Shown: piece after piece, positions 25,036 to 33,846 of the stretch
How positions within the stretch are numbered: the stretch's first letter is position 1
Layout of the letters: every line of letters begins with the position of its first letter
From: Palsa-739 sp036512155
Lineage (GTDB): Bacteria > Actinomycetota > Thermoleophilia > Gaiellales > Gaiellaceae
NCBI GenBank assembly: GCA_036512155.1
Contig: DATCBD010000039.1
Span: forward strand, 1 to 64,000
Length of the DNA stretch: 64,000 nt
Direction: 5' to 3'
Notes under the pieces: generated by a model
Told to the model about the DNA's origin: nothing
The model's database searches: none
Seen by the model: only the letters and a program-made list of their open reading frames with translations
Program-made: the position numbers and the translations under genes

Positions 25036-26462
25036 TCCTCGTCATCCTCGACGGCTGGGGCTGCGCGCCCGCAGGCCCGGGGAACGCCATCTCGCTCGCG
25101 CGCACGCCGGTCTTCGATCGCTTGTGGGCGGAGTTCCCGCACACGAAGCTCAAGGCGTCCGGCGAAGCCGTTGGACTCCCGCCCGGCCAGATGGGCAACT
25201 CCGAGGTCGGCCATCTCACCATCGGCTCGGGCCGCATCCTCTTCCAGGACCTCATGCGCGTGAACAAGGCGATCGAGACCGGCGAGCTCTTCGAGAACGC
25301 GGCCCTGCGCTCCGCGTTCGAGCGCGGCGAGAAGGTGCACCTGCTCGGGCTCGTCTCCCACGGCGGCGTGCACTCGCACATCGACCACGTCAAGGCGCTG
25401 CTCCAGTTCGCTCCCGAGAAGACGTGGATCCACGCGTTCACCGACGGCCGCGACGTGTCGCCGCACGCTGCTGTGCACGATCTCGCCGAGCTGCCCGTCG
25501 ACCGCATCGCCACCGTCGTAGGGCGGTATTACGCGATGGACCGCGACCAGCGCTGGGATCGCACGGAGCGCGCGATCGACGCGATCGTCCACGGCCGCGG
25601 CTCGCACGCGAGCGATCCGATCGCCGCGGTGCAGGAGAGCTACGACCGCGACGTCACCGACGAGTTCATCGAGCCCGTCGTCATCGACGGCCGCCCGCGG
25701 CTCGACCCCGAGCGCGACACGGCGATCTTCTTCAACTTCCGCCCCGACCGCGGGCGCCAGCTGTCGGAGAAGCTCCGCGAGCTCGGCGTCGACCTGACCA
25801 CGATGACGCGCTACCGCGACGACTTCGACTTTCCCGTCGCGTTCCCCGAGCAGAAGGTCGACCAGGTGCTGGGCGAGGTGCTTGCCGAGCACGGCCTGCG
25901 CCAACTCCATGCCGCGGAGACGGAGAAGTACGCACACGTGACGTACTTCTTCGACGGCGGCCGCGAGGAGGAGTTTCCGCGCGAGACGCGCCTGCTCGTG
26001 CCCTCGCCTCGTGACGTCCCGAGCTACGACAAGAAACCCGAGATGTCGGCGGTCGAGCTCACCGACCGATTCGTCGAGGAGATCGCCGACGGCTACGCGT
26101 TTGCCGTGATCAACTTCGCGAACCCCGACATGGTCGGCCACACGGGGGTTATCCCGGCCGTCGTCGCGGCGGTCGAGACGGCCGACGCCTGCCTCGGCCG
26201 GGTGGTCGAGGCGGTCTCTCTCCTGGGCGGCGTCTGCCTCGTGACCGCCGACCACGGCAACGCCGAGAAGCAACTGGAGGACGACGGCGTGAGCCCGCAC
26301 ACGGCCCACACGACCAATCTCGTGCCCCTGATCGTCACCGCCCCAGGCCTCACGCTGCGGGAAGGCGAGCTCTCCGATCTCGCCCCGACCGCCCTCGCCC
26401 TGCTCGGCTATGACCCGCCCCGCCAGATGACCGGCCAAAATGCGGTCGCGGACGGGACCTAA
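25005..26462 (+). CDS. gpmI: 2,3-bisphosphoglycerate-independent phosphoglycerate mutase
   Basis: This 485-residue member of the alkaline phosphatase superfamily interconverts 3- and 2-phosphoglycerate using two Mn ions. The N-terminal metal/nucleophile region reads LVILDGWG, then MGNSEVGHLTIG with the phosphorylated Ser. Later ligands are in VSHGGVHSH, HAFTDGRDV, FANPDMVGHTG and VTADHGNAE. The ATG at 25005 lies inside tpiA (31-nt overlap), which makes this operon unusually compressed. Length is slightly below the typical 510. Confidence 0.97.
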   Translation: MSDGRTYPLVVLVILDGWGCAPAGPGNAISLARTPVFDRLWAEFPHTKLKASGEAVGLPPGQMGNSEVGHLTIGSGRILFQDLMRVNKAIETGELFENAALRSAFERGEKVHLLGLVSHGGVHSHIDHVKALLQFAPEKTWIHAFTDGRDVSPHAAVHDLAELPVDRIATVVGRYYAMDRDQRWDRTERAIDAIVHGRGSHASDPIAAVQESYDRDVTDEFIEPVVIDGRPRLDPERDTAIFFNFRPDRGRQLSEKLRELGVDLTTMTRYRDDFDFPVAFPEQKVDQVLGEVLAEHGLRQLHAAETEKYAHVTYFFDGGREEEFPRETRLLVPSPRDVPSYDKKPEMSAVELTDRFVEEIADGYAFAVINFANPDMVGHTGVIPAVVAAVETADACLGRVVEAVSLLGGVCLVTADHGNAEKQLEDDGVSPHTAHTTNLVPLIVTAPGLTLREGELSDLAPTALALLGYDPPRQMTGQNAVADGT

Positions 26463-26468
26463 GGGGGC

Positions 26469-26474
26469 TATTAT
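26469..26474 (+). promoter_or_regulatory. -10 box of the ECF sigma factor gene
   Basis: TATTAT ends 8 nt before the TTG start of the sigma factor gene, predicting a leaderless mRNA. It begins 7 nt after the gpmI stop. The region upstream has no clear -35 and lies in the end of gpmI. Confidence 0.6.
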
Positions 26475-26482
26475 GAGGCCTC

Positions 26483-27082
26483 TTGTCGCTGCCCCAGCCT
26501 GATTTTGGCGTCCTGCGGAAGGCGCAGCGGGGTGATGAACGCGCCTTCTCGATCATCGTGCACGCCTACCAGGTGCCGGTGTTCAACTACGTGCTCAGGC
26601 TGGTCGGCGACCGGTCGCTCGCGGAGGACCTGACACAGGAGATCTTCCTTCGCGTGTACCAAGGACTGCCGCGCTTTTCACTGCGGTCGAAATTCACGAC
26701 GTGGCTCTTCCAGGTGGCGAAGAACCGCGTGCTCGACGAGCTCCGTGCGGTCGAACGCCGGCCGCGCGCAACCGTCGACCTCGACGACGTGCCGGCACTC
26801 GAAGTGCTGGATGCGCCGTTCGAGCGGCTCGAGGCGATCGACGCCGTGTGGCGCGCGGTCGAGAACCTCAACGTCGACCTGAAGTCGGCGCTCCTGCTGC
26901 GGGATGTGGTCGGGCTCTCGTACACCGAGATCGCCGATTCGCTCGAGATCACCCTCGCCACCGTCAAGTGGCGGATCTACAAAGCGCGCGAGGACGTACA
27001 GCTCGCTCTCGCGCGCGAGGGCATCTACTTCTACGCATCGAGTGAGCCGGAGCCGGCTGCACAGCCGGCTCCGCTGCTCTAG
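26483..27082 (+). CDS. RNA polymerase sigma factor, ECF-type sigma-70
   Basis: This 199-residue sigma factor has region 2 with LAEDLTQEIFLRVYQGLPRF and the -10 recognition helix FTTWLFQVAKNRVLDELR, and region 4 with LLRDVVGLSYTEIADSLEI then LATVKWRIYKARE. Regions 1.1 and 3 are missing, as in ECF factors. The start is TTG at 26483, set by the TATTAT box. No anti-sigma gene is adjacent; the convergent Ser/Thr kinase next door may or may not be connected. The regulon is unknown. Confidence 0.92.
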   Translation: MSLPQPDFGVLRKAQRGDERAFSIIVHAYQVPVFNYVLRLVGDRSLAEDLTQEIFLRVYQGLPRFSLRSKFTTWLFQVAKNRVLDELRAVERRPRATVDLDDVPALEVLDAPFERLEAIDAVWRAVENLNVDLKSALLLRDVVGLSYTEIADSLEITLATVKWRIYKAREDVQLALAREGIYFYASSEPEPAAQPAPLL

Positions 27083-27085
27083 CTC

Positions 27086-28069
27086 TTAGCGCGAGTACCG
27101 CAAGAGCCACGCGGCGAGCGCCTGCGCCTGCTGCTGCGCCGTCGTCTCCTGCGGCACGGGCGCGATGCGCGCCGGTTGCGGCGGAGCCGGATGCGACGGG
27201 CTTCCCGAGGTCACCACCGCCGCCACGATGCCTGCGGCGAGCACCGCCGCAGCTGCGCCGGCGAGCACGAGCGGCGCGCGCCGGCGCGGTCGCGGCCGGC
27301 TGAGGATCGCGGTCGGCGCAGCGGATGGATCGTGCGCGAGCACGCGCTCGAGCTCCGCGGCCGTCGGCCGCGCGCCCGGATCCGTTGCGAGGCACCGCCG
27401 GATCGTCGCGGCCAGCTCCGGCGGCACGCCGCTCAGCCGCGTCGACCGGTCCGGCGTGCCGGTGAGCATCTCCACGAGCACGAGCCCGAGCGCGTAGACG
27501 TCGGCGGCACCGGTCACGTGGTCGCCGCGCGCCTGCTCGGGCGCGAGGTACGCCGCCGTCCCGAGGACGGTGCCCGCCATCGTCAGCCGTGTGCCCTCGA
27601 GTAAGACGGCGATGCCGAAGTCGCCGAGCTTCAGCACGCCGTCGCGGCGGAGCAGGAGGTTGTGCGGCTTCACGTCGCGGTGGACGAGACCGGCAGCATG
27701 CGCGGCCGCGAGTGCGCGCGCCGCCTGCGCGCCAAGATCCTCCGCCTCTGCGGGCGAGAGCTTTCGCCGGCGGGCGAGCAATTCGGCGAGCGTCTCCCCA
27801 TCGACGAGCTCCATGGCGATGTACGGCCGGCCGTCGGCTTCGCCGACGTCGAAGACGTGCACGATGTTCGGATGCCCGAGCCGCGCGGCCAGCCGGCCTT
27901 CGCGCACGAAGCGTTCGCGCAGGTCGGCGTCGCGCGCGAGATTCTCCGCCAAGCGCTTGAGCGCGACGTCGCGGTCGAGCTCGCGGTCGTGCGCGAGGTC
28001 CACGACTGCCATCGCGCCGTGTCCGAGCGGCCGCTGCACGTCGTACCTGCCTGCGACGAGTGTGCTCAC
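27086..28069 (-). CDS. Membrane-anchored Ser/Thr protein kinase (PknB-like)
   Basis: This 327-residue Hanks-type kinase has the Gly-rich loop GHGAMA (16-21), ATP-binding Lys38, catalytic Asp132 in HRDVKPHN, DFG at 150-152 and APEQ at 176-179. A transmembrane helix follows at about 275-295 (LVLAGAAAAVLAAGIVAAVV), leaving a short outside tail without PASTA repeats. The GTG at 28069 overlaps the upstream lipoprotein gene by 4 nt (GTGA). It forms an operon with the lipoprotein and metallophosphoesterase genes. Targets are unknown. Confidence 0.95.
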   Translation of the reverse strand: MSTLVAGRYDVQRPLGHGAMAVVDLAHDRELDRDVALKRLAENLARDADLRERFVREGRLAARLGHPNIVHVFDVGEADGRPYIAMELVDGETLAELLARRRKLSPAEAEDLGAQAARALAAAHAAGLVHRDVKPHNLLLRRDGVLKLGDFGIAVLLEGTRLTMAGTVLGTAAYLAPEQARGDHVTGAADVYALGLVLVEMLTGTPDRSTRLSGVPPELAATIRRCLATDPGARPTAAELERVLAHDPSAAPTAILSRPRPRRRAPLVLAGAAAAVLAAGIVAAVVTSGSPSHPAPPQPARIAPVPQETTAQQQAQALAAWLLRYSR

Positions 28070-28455
28070 TGGTTGTTGTCGCCGCCCGGTCCGTGCTTGC
28101 CGTGATCGTGATGCTTCGGCGGCTTCGGCCCGTGCTTCGGCGGCGGACCGGGGTTGCAGGTGATGCGTCCCGGCAGCGCGTCGACGGTCGCGTTCAGGGT
28201 GGGCTGCAGCCGCACGGGAATCTCGTGCGCGGCGATCGCCTGTGCCACGGCGTTCTGGAGTCCAGTCGCGTCCGCGAGTGCGGTGCAGCCGTCCCCGCCT
28301 TCCAGCGCCTGCGCGACCGCGTTCGCCTGCATGGCCAGCGTCTGCGCGAGCGCATGGGGGAGGCGGGGTGGCTTCGCCGCTGCGGGCAGCCTCGCAACGC
28401 TGCCGCAGCCGGCCAGCGCGAGCGTGACGAGGAGCGCTACGCCGGCGCGTCTCAT
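28066..28455 (-). CDS. Small lipoprotein with a His/Lys/Pro/Gly-rich tail (129 aa)
   Basis: The N-terminus MRRAGVALLVTLALAGCGS is a clear lipoprotein signal with the lipobox LAGC. The mature part has a helical Ala/Gln-rich region with one Cys pair and ends in a His-rich stretch (PKHGPKPPKHHDHGKHGPGG), which might bind metal or the wall. No family is recognised. It overlaps both neighbours by 4 nt, between a metallophosphoesterase and a Ser/Thr kinase, so it could be an outside partner of the kinase; that is inference. Confidence 0.82.
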   Translation of the reverse strand: MRRAGVALLVTLALAGCGSVARLPAAAKPPRLPHALAQTLAMQANAVAQALEGGDGCTALADATGLQNAVAQAIAAHEIPVRLQPTLNATVDALPGRITCNPGPPPKHGPKPPKHHDHGKHGPGGDNNQ

Positions 28456-29177
28456 TCGCCGTGCGTGAGCCGCGCCGCCAGCGCTTCGGGGAGCCCTGCC
28501 GCTCGCATCTCCGCCTGCGTGCGCTCGACGTCGTACTCGACGCGGTGGAACGTGGCCGTCTCCGCCTCGCGGTCGAGGAGGAGGTAGGCCGCACGCCATT
28601 CGCCGTCGCGGGGCTGGCCGACCGAGCCGGGATTGAGCAGGACGCGGTCCCGCACGCCGATTTGCGTTCCGTCCGGCGCAAGCCCGCCGGTGAGCATGTC
28701 GTCCCTCCATTCGACCTCGAGCGCAACGTGGCTGTGCCCGACGAGCACGAGCGGAAACGGGCTGACGGCCAGCGTGGCGGCGGCGGCCTCGTCGGAGAGC
28801 ACGTATTCCCACACCGGGTCGCGCGCGCTTCCGTGGTACAGCGCGACCTCGTCCCGTTCGCCCTCCGGTTCGAGCCGGTCGAGGAACGCGCGCGCCGGCT
28901 CCGTCAGGATGTCGCGCGTCCACCGCGCGGCGACGGCGGCGTCGCCACGGAACTCGGCCAGGTCGATCGTTCCGCGCACGGCCAGATCGTGGTTCCCGCC
29001 CAGGCAGATATCTGCACGCGACTCGACGATCTCGCAGCACTCGTTCGGCCGCGGGCCGTAACCGACCACGTCGCCGAGGCACCAGATCTCATCAGGCGGG
29101 GCGGCGTCGATCGCCGACAGCACCGCTTCGAGCGCGGCGAGATTCGCATGCACGTCCGAGACGACCGCGATCTGCAC
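28452..29177 (-). CDS. Metallophosphoesterase (YfcE/MJ0936-like)
   Basis: This 241-residue calcineurin-like phosphoesterase has the five metal motifs in order: VSDVHANLAAL, LGDVVGYGP, GGNHDLAV, a His in LYHGSARD, and GHSHVAL. The family acts on phosphodiesters or phosphomonoesters; the substrate is not predictable. The start is GTG at 29177, and its first 86 nt overlap the end of the upstream membrane protein gene. Downstream it overlaps the lipoprotein by ATGA. Confidence 0.93.
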   Translation of the reverse strand: MQIAVVSDVHANLAALEAVLSAIDAAPPDEIWCLGDVVGYGPRPNECCEIVESRADICLGGNHDLAVRGTIDLAEFRGDAAVAARWTRDILTEPARAFLDRLEPEGERDEVALYHGSARDPVWEYVLSDEAAAATLAVSPFPLVLVGHSHVALEVEWRDDMLTGGLAPDGTQIGVRDRVLLNPGSVGQPRDGEWRAAYLLLDREAETATFHRVEYDVERTQAEMRAAGLPEALAARLTHGE

Positions 29178-29820
29178 CGCCCAAAGCTAGTCCCGCGAGC
29201 ACCGGAACCGTCGCGGGGACGGTCGACGTGACCGCCAGCAGCAGCCCCCATGCTCCCGCAGCGAGCCCCGTCGCCGCGGCCGCGCGCAGCCGCGCGCGCA
29301 CGACGACGCCGAGGAGCGCGGGGGCGAGGAGGTCGAGCCAGCCCATCGTCGCCGATCCGAACGTCGCATCCTGGAGGCGCGGGATCGCGGGCAGGGACGC
29401 CTGGTGCAGCGCGGTACTCGCTGGCTGCACCTGCCGTGTTCCCCAGACGAGGGCGATGTCGACGAGCGCGACGACGACGAGGCCGGCCGCGATCGACCAT
29501 GCAGGCGCGACGCGCGCGATGAGCCGCGCGACCGTGATCGCCGCGAGCGCGATGAGCGCGACGGACGCCGCTTGCGCGACGAGACCGTCCGTCCGCCAGG
29601 CGACGATCCACAATCCGGCCGCGACCGGGAGCCTCCAGAGGCCCGCGGCGGCGAGCAGCGGCGTTCCGACCGCGCCCACATACGCGAGCGCGTGCGCGCC
29701 GCTGCTGCGAATGAGCACGACTCCTACGATCAACGCGACGGCAGGAGTGGCGATCCCTGCGATGCCGACGCGTCCGCGGTGCTCGGGCGGTCGCGATGCG
29801 AGCACGACCGCGGCCTGCAC
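29092..29820 (-). CDS. Integral membrane protein of unknown function (242 aa)
   Basis: Six or seven hydrophobic segments fill the first 205 residues (for example IATPAVALIVGVVLI, ASVALIALAAITVARLI and LVVVALVDIALVWG). The C-terminal 30 residues are Arg-rich and coincide with the 86-nt overlap with the metallophosphoesterase gene, so the true C-terminus may serve mainly as coupling sequence. The GTG at 29820 is the first available start; an upstream CTG in frame would complete another helix. Palindrome C lies immediately upstream. The family is not recognised. Confidence 0.65.
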   Translation of the reverse strand: MQAAVVLASRPPEHRGRVGIAGIATPAVALIVGVVLIRSSGAHALAYVGAVGTPLLAAAGLWRLPVAAGLWIVAWRTDGLVAQAASVALIALAAITVARLIARVAPAWSIAAGLVVVALVDIALVWGTRQVQPASTALHQASLPAIPRLQDATFGSATMGWLDLLAPALLGVVVRARLRAAAATGLAAGAWGLLLAVTSTVPATVPVLAGLALGGADRGRLGRACESRRARSGAVGDRRRPA

Positions 29821-29854
29821 CGCGCAAAGAACAGCGTAGGACGGACCGAGGCTC

Positions 29855-30019
29855 AGCGGTCGCCCCGGAGGGTGGCGGCACTACTCGGCCGGCTGCAAAC
29901 GCTTCGCATCGCCGCATCCTCGGTCGCGTCCGTAGCTACGGCTACGAACGCGACCTGCGTCCTTGCGCTGCTCGGTTTTCGCGCGGCCGAGCAGCACCGA
30001 ACCCTCCGGAGCAACCGCT
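29855..30019. repeat. Long intergenic palindrome, copy C, between two minus-strand genes
   Basis: The 19-nt outer arm at 29855-29873 pairs with 30001-30019 at 17 of 19 positions, and CTCGGCCG with CGGCCGAG-type pairing continues inside. The central hairpin CGTAGC-tacg-GCTACG lies at 29931-29946, and the shared core CCTGCGTCCTTGC starts at 29954. The right tip abuts the TAG stop (30018-30020) of the DUF3467 gene. Its arms differ in sequence from copies A, B and D but are self-complementary, so the pairing and not the arm sequence is conserved. Confidence 0.82.
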
Positions 30020-30320
30020 AGTGCTCGGGCGCTTCGGGCAGGTTGCGGATGCCCTCGGTCGTCTGCCACTTCGACCAGGAGTCCTGCAACGCCGCCATCA
30101 GCTCTTCGATGAAGCGGGGCGACGCATTGATCCGCGCCACGACTGCGCCGGGGACGTCGCCCTCCTCGACCTCGTGCTCGATGCGCGCGAACGTGAGCGT
30201 GAACTCGTACCGCGAGAAGCTGATGTTCGCGAAGTTCGCGTAGGCGCCGGCGATGTCCGCAGGGTCGAGATGGATGTTGAGGCGGCGCTCGCCGGTCTCT
30301 TGAATCTCGTCCTCGTCCAC
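30018..30320 (-). CDS. DUF3467 family protein (100 aa)
   Basis: The protein matches the small DUF3467 family: LNIHLDPADIAGAYANFANI, SRYEFTLTFARI and RINASPRFIEELMAALQDSWSKW-like C-terminus. The family often sits with mobile or housekeeping genes, and its function is unknown. The GTG at 30320 is 9 nt behind a TAGTAT box, indicating a leaderless message. It is divergent from the channel gene at 30344 and ends in palindrome C. Confidence 0.85.
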   Translation of the reverse strand: MDEDEIQETGERRLNIHLDPADIAGAYANFANISFSRYEFTLTFARIEHEVEEGDVPGAVVARINASPRFIEELMAALQDSWSKWQTTEGIRNLPEAPEH

Positions 30321-30343
30321 GGCGCCACGATACTAGAGGCCTC

Positions 30344-31354
30344 GTGGACCCCGTTCGCCGCCTCCGCCGGATCGAATGGCTGCTGCTCGCAGTGGCCGCC
30401 ACGTTGGGCGCGGGAACGGTCGGGTTCCGGCTGACCCTGCACGAGCCCTGGCCGCAGTCCTTCTACCGGGCGATCATCACCGCCACGCTGACAGGCCTCG
30501 ACACGGTGCCGTCGTCGAACGGTGCGCGTTGGCTCTCGATCGCGATGATTCTCGCCGGTCTGACGATCATCGCCTACGCCGGCGCGGTTATCGTCGAGGC
30601 GATCGCCGGCGGCGTCTTGACCGGCGCCGTGGCGGAACGGCGGAGGGAGCGCACCATCGAGAGGCTCAACGACCACTTCATCATCTGCGGCTACGGGCGC
30701 GTCGGCCGCCGCGTGGCCGAGGAGTTCCGCGCGGCGGGCGTCCAGTACGTCGTGCTCGACTTCCGCCCGGAGTCGATCGACGCCGCGAAGGAGCACGGCG
30801 ACCTCTTCATCGAGGGAGATGCGACGAAGGACGAGGACCTGCAGCATGCGGGCCTCGATCGCGCGAAGGGGCTCGTGGCCGCCTCGGACTCGGACGCCGA
30901 CAACCTGTACATCGTCCTCTCGGCGCGCTCGACGCGACCCGACCTGCAGATCGTCGCGCGCGGCGCTGACGAGGACGCAGCGAAGAAGTTGAAGCTCGCC
31001 GGCGCCGATCGCGTGGTCCTCCCGTACGCGACCGCCGGCCGCACGATGGCGAACCTCGTCCTCAAGCCGCAGGTGACCGCATTTCTCGACGCGGTGACGA
31101 CGGCGACCGGCCCCGATCTGCACATGGCCGAGATCGTCGTGCACCGGACGTGCCTCCAGGCGGGGAAGACCATCCGAGACATCCGGGTCCGGCACGAGAC
31201 GGGTGCGCTCATCATCGCGTTGCGCAAGGGCGACGGCAGCTTCGACACGACGCCGGAGCCGGACGTCACGATCGACCCGGGCGACGTCATCGTCGGTATC
31301 GGGACGACGGACGAGCTGCAGGCGCTCGAGGATCTCTTCGCCGTTGGCGCCTGA
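30344..31354 (+). CDS. Potassium-channel-like protein with RCK (TrkA-N and TrkA-C) domains
   Basis: This 336-residue protein has TM1 (12-30), a pore loop, TM2 (65-95) and a cytosolic RCK unit with NAD-binding IICGYGRVGRRVAEEF at about 114-129, then a TrkA-C domain from about 250. At the filter position it reads TLTGLD (48-53) where K+ channels have TVGYGD, so only Gly and Asp are kept. It is like the Kch/MthK layout, but selectivity is uncertain. The GTG at 30344 may be transcribed from GATACT on the same symmetric site as DUF3467. It overlaps argS by 11 nt. Confidence 0.88.
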   Translation: MDPVRRLRRIEWLLLAVAATLGAGTVGFRLTLHEPWPQSFYRAIITATLTGLDTVPSSNGARWLSIAMILAGLTIIAYAGAVIVEAIAGGVLTGAVAERRRERTIERLNDHFIICGYGRVGRRVAEEFRAAGVQYVVLDFRPESIDAAKEHGDLFIEGDATKDEDLQHAGLDRAKGLVAASDSDADNLYIVLSARSTRPDLQIVARGADEDAAKKLKLAGADRVVLPYATAGRTMANLVLKPQVTAFLDAVTTATGPDLHMAEIVVHRTCLQAGKTIRDIRVRHETGALIIALRKGDGSFDTTPEPDVTIDPGDVIVGIGTTDELQALEDLFAVGA

Positions 31355-32849
31355 TCCCGTCAGCAAGCTGGCCGAGGCGCTCGGCACGGACGTCGTGCTC
31401 GAGCGACCCGGCGAGTCCGCGCACGGCGACTACGCAACGAACGCGGCGCTGAAGCTCGCCGGCGCGCGGCGGATGGCTCCACGGGAGCTCGCGAGCGAGC
31501 TCGTTGCGCTGGCGGAATCGCTCCCGGACGTCGAGCGCGCAGAGGTCGCCGGTCCCGGGTTCGTGAACCTGTTCCTCGGTGATGCGTGGTTCGCCGACAC
31601 GCTCGCGGTCGTCCTCGCCGAGGGGGACCGCTTCGGCGGCGGCAGCGCCGATCCGCGGGCGCGCTACCAGGTGGAGATGGTCTCTGCGAACCCGACGGGG
31701 CCGCTGCACGTCGCGCACGCACGCAACGGCGCGTACGGGGATTCGGTCGCGCGCCTGCTCGAGTTCGCCGGGAACGACGTGAGCCGCGAGTATTACTACA
31801 ACGATTCCGGCGGCCAGATGGATCGCTTCCGCGCGTCCGTCGAGGCGATTCGGCGCGGGGAGGAGCCGCCCGCCGACGGGTATCGCGGCGACTACGTCCG
31901 CGAGCTCGCGGCGCAGCCCGGCGACCCCGTGCCCGAGATGCTGCACCGGATCGAGGCGTCGCTCGAGCGCTTCCGCATCCACTTCGACTCCTGGGAGCGG
32001 CAGAGCGTCGTCGAGCAGCGGCTTCCCGACCTACTGACGAAGCTCGACACCTACGAGAAGGACGGGGCGCTGTGGGCACGCTCGTCGGCGTACGGGGACG
32101 AGGAGGACCGTGTGCTGCTCCGTTCGGGCGACCGCAGCCCGACCTACCGCGCGGCGGACGTGCCGTATCTCGTGGAGAAGCTCGAGCGCGGCTACGACCG
32201 CGCGATCTACGTCCTCGGCGCCGACCACCACGGCACACGGAACTGGTACGCGGCGGTCGCGCGCATGCTCGGGTACGACCCCGGCCGCGTCGAGGTGCTG
32301 CTGTACCAGCTCGTGCACCTGACGAGGGGCGGCGAACAGGCGCGCATGTCGCGCCGGCGCGGCGATATCGTCTTCCTCGACGAGTTCCTCGACGAGATTG
32401 GCGTCGACGCAGCGCGCTGGTACCTCGTCAACCGCGGGCCCGACCAGACGATCGAGATCGACGTCGACCTCGCCGCCGAGCGCTCGCAGAAGAACCCCGT
32501 GTACTACGTGCAGTACGCGCACGCGCGCATCGCCGGCATCCTCCGCAACACCGACCACGCGACGAACGACGTGTCGCTCGCGGCGCCGCTCGCGCCCGAG
32601 GAGCGCGAGCTCGTCAAACGGCTCGCCGAGCTCCCCGCCGTCCTGCGCGAGGCGACCGAGCACCGCGGGCCGCAGGCCATCCCGGCGTACGCGATCCGCG
32701 TCGCCGACGACTTTCACCGCTTCTACCACGAGCATCGCGTGCTCGAGAGCGAGCAGGAGGCCTTCCGGCTCGGCCTCTGCCGGGCGACGCAGACGGTGAT
32801 CGCGCGCTGCTTGCAGCTCGTCGGCGTCGAAGCACCTGACAGGATGTAG
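31344..32849 (+). CDS. argS: Arginyl-tRNA synthetase
   Basis: The enzyme charges tRNA-Arg. The class I signature HIGH reads HVAHARNG at 122-129 after the family motif SANPTGPLH, and the KMSKS-equivalent is ARMSRRRG. The DALR anticodon-binding domain ends the protein (YAIRVADDFHRFYHEHRVL). The TTG at 31344 lies inside the preceding channel gene. At 501 residues it is about 50 shorter than usual, with a trimmed N-terminal Add-1 domain. Confidence 0.95.
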   Translation: MAPDPVSKLAEALGTDVVLERPGESAHGDYATNAALKLAGARRMAPRELASELVALAESLPDVERAEVAGPGFVNLFLGDAWFADTLAVVLAEGDRFGGGSADPRARYQVEMVSANPTGPLHVAHARNGAYGDSVARLLEFAGNDVSREYYYNDSGGQMDRFRASVEAIRRGEEPPADGYRGDYVRELAAQPGDPVPEMLHRIEASLERFRIHFDSWERQSVVEQRLPDLLTKLDTYEKDGALWARSSAYGDEEDRVLLRSGDRSPTYRAADVPYLVEKLERGYDRAIYVLGADHHGTRNWYAAVARMLGYDPGRVEVLLYQLVHLTRGGEQARMSRRRGDIVFLDEFLDEIGVDAARWYLVNRGPDQTIEIDVDLAAERSQKNPVYYVQYAHARIAGILRNTDHATNDVSLAAPLAPEERELVKRLAELPAVLREATEHRGPQAIPAYAIRVADDFHRFYHEHRVLESEQEAFRLGLCRATQTVIARCLQLVGVEAPDRM

Positions 32850-32853
32850 CGCC

Positions 32854-33846
32854 GTGAGCGCCCGGCAGGCACCCGACCGGAACATCGCCATGGAGCTCGT
32901 CCGCGTGACCGAGGCGGGGGCGATGGCCGCGGCCCGGTGGATCGGGCGCGGCGACAAGGAGGCGGCGGACAAGGCCGCGGTCGACGCGATGCGCTACGTC
33001 CTCGACAGCGTCGCGATGCGCGGCGTCGTCGTCATCGGCGAGGGGGAGAAGGACGAGGCGCCGATGCTCTACAACGGCGAGGAGGTCGGCAGCGGCGAAG
33101 GCCCCGAGGTCGACGTGGCCGTCGACCCGCTCGAGGGCACCCGGCTGACGGCTCTCGGTCAGCCGAATGCGATCACGGTCATCGCCGTTGCAGAGCGCGG
33201 CACGATGCTGTTCCCCGGCGCGGCCCTGTACATGGAGAAGATCGCGGTCGGGCCGGCGGCGATCGACGTGATCGACATCACGCGGAGTCCGACCGAGAAC
33301 GTCCACGCCGTCGCGGATGCGCTCGGCAAGACACCGCGCGCGGTGGACGTGGTCGTGCTCGAGCGCGAACGGCACGACGCGCTCATCGCGGAGCTGCGCG
33401 AGGCCGGCGCGCGCGTTCGGCTCATCCGCGACGGCGACGTCGCGCCGTCGATCGCGGCGGCGCAGGCCGGCACCGGCGTGGACATGCTGTACGGCATCGG
33501 CGGCACGCCGGAAGGCGTGATCTCGGCTGCGGCGCTCAAGTGCGTCGGCGGAGGGATCCAGGGACGGCTATGGCCGCGGAACGACGACGAGCGCCGTCAG
33601 CTCGTCGAGGCCGGGCTCGATCCCGAACGCGTGCTGTACACGGACGATCTCGTCTCGGGCGAGGACGTCTTCGTCGCCGCGACCGGCGTCACCACCGGCG
33701 CACTGCTGCGGGGCGTGCTGTACACAGCCGACGGCGCGACCACGGATTCGATCGTCATGCGCTCGCGATCCGGCACGGTGCGGAGAGTCGTCGCGCAGCA
33801 GTCGCTGACGAAGCTCTCCGCACTCACCGGCTTCGAATACACCTAA
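32854..33846 (+). CDS. glpX: Fructose-1,6-bisphosphatase class II
   Basis: This 330-residue GlpX-type enzyme removes the 1-phosphate of fructose-1,6-bisphosphate for gluconeogenesis. Metal-binding motifs are VVIGEGEKDEAPML and DVAVDPLEGTRL, with the substrate loop near GAALYMEKIAVG and the segment GIGGTPEGVISAAAL. The GTG start is 4 nt behind the argS stop. It is convergent with class I fructose-bisphosphate aldolase, and the two stop codons overlap (CTAA at 33843-33846), so one enzyme of each direction of the same metabolic step lies tail to tail. Confidence 0.96.
   Translation: MSARQAPDRNIAMELVRVTEAGAMAAARWIGRGDKEAADKAAVDAMRYVLDSVAMRGVVVIGEGEKDEAPMLYNGEEVGSGEGPEVDVAVDPLEGTRLTALGQPNAITVIAVAERGTMLFPGAALYMEKIAVGPAAIDVIDITRSPTENVHAVADALGKTPRAVDVVVLERERHDALIAELREAGARVRLIRDGDVAPSIAAAQAGTGVDMLYGIGGTPEGVISAAALKCVGGGIQGRLWPRNDDERRQLVEAGLDPERVLYTDDLVSGEDVFVAATGVTTGALLRGVLYTADGATTDSIVMRSRSGTVRRVVAQQSLTKLSALTGFEYT

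Noticed and set aside
29404..30021. Plus-strand open frame across the membrane protein gene and palindrome C
   Set aside because: Its amino acid composition is charged and repetitive, it runs through the palindrome, and the minus-strand genes are better supported.
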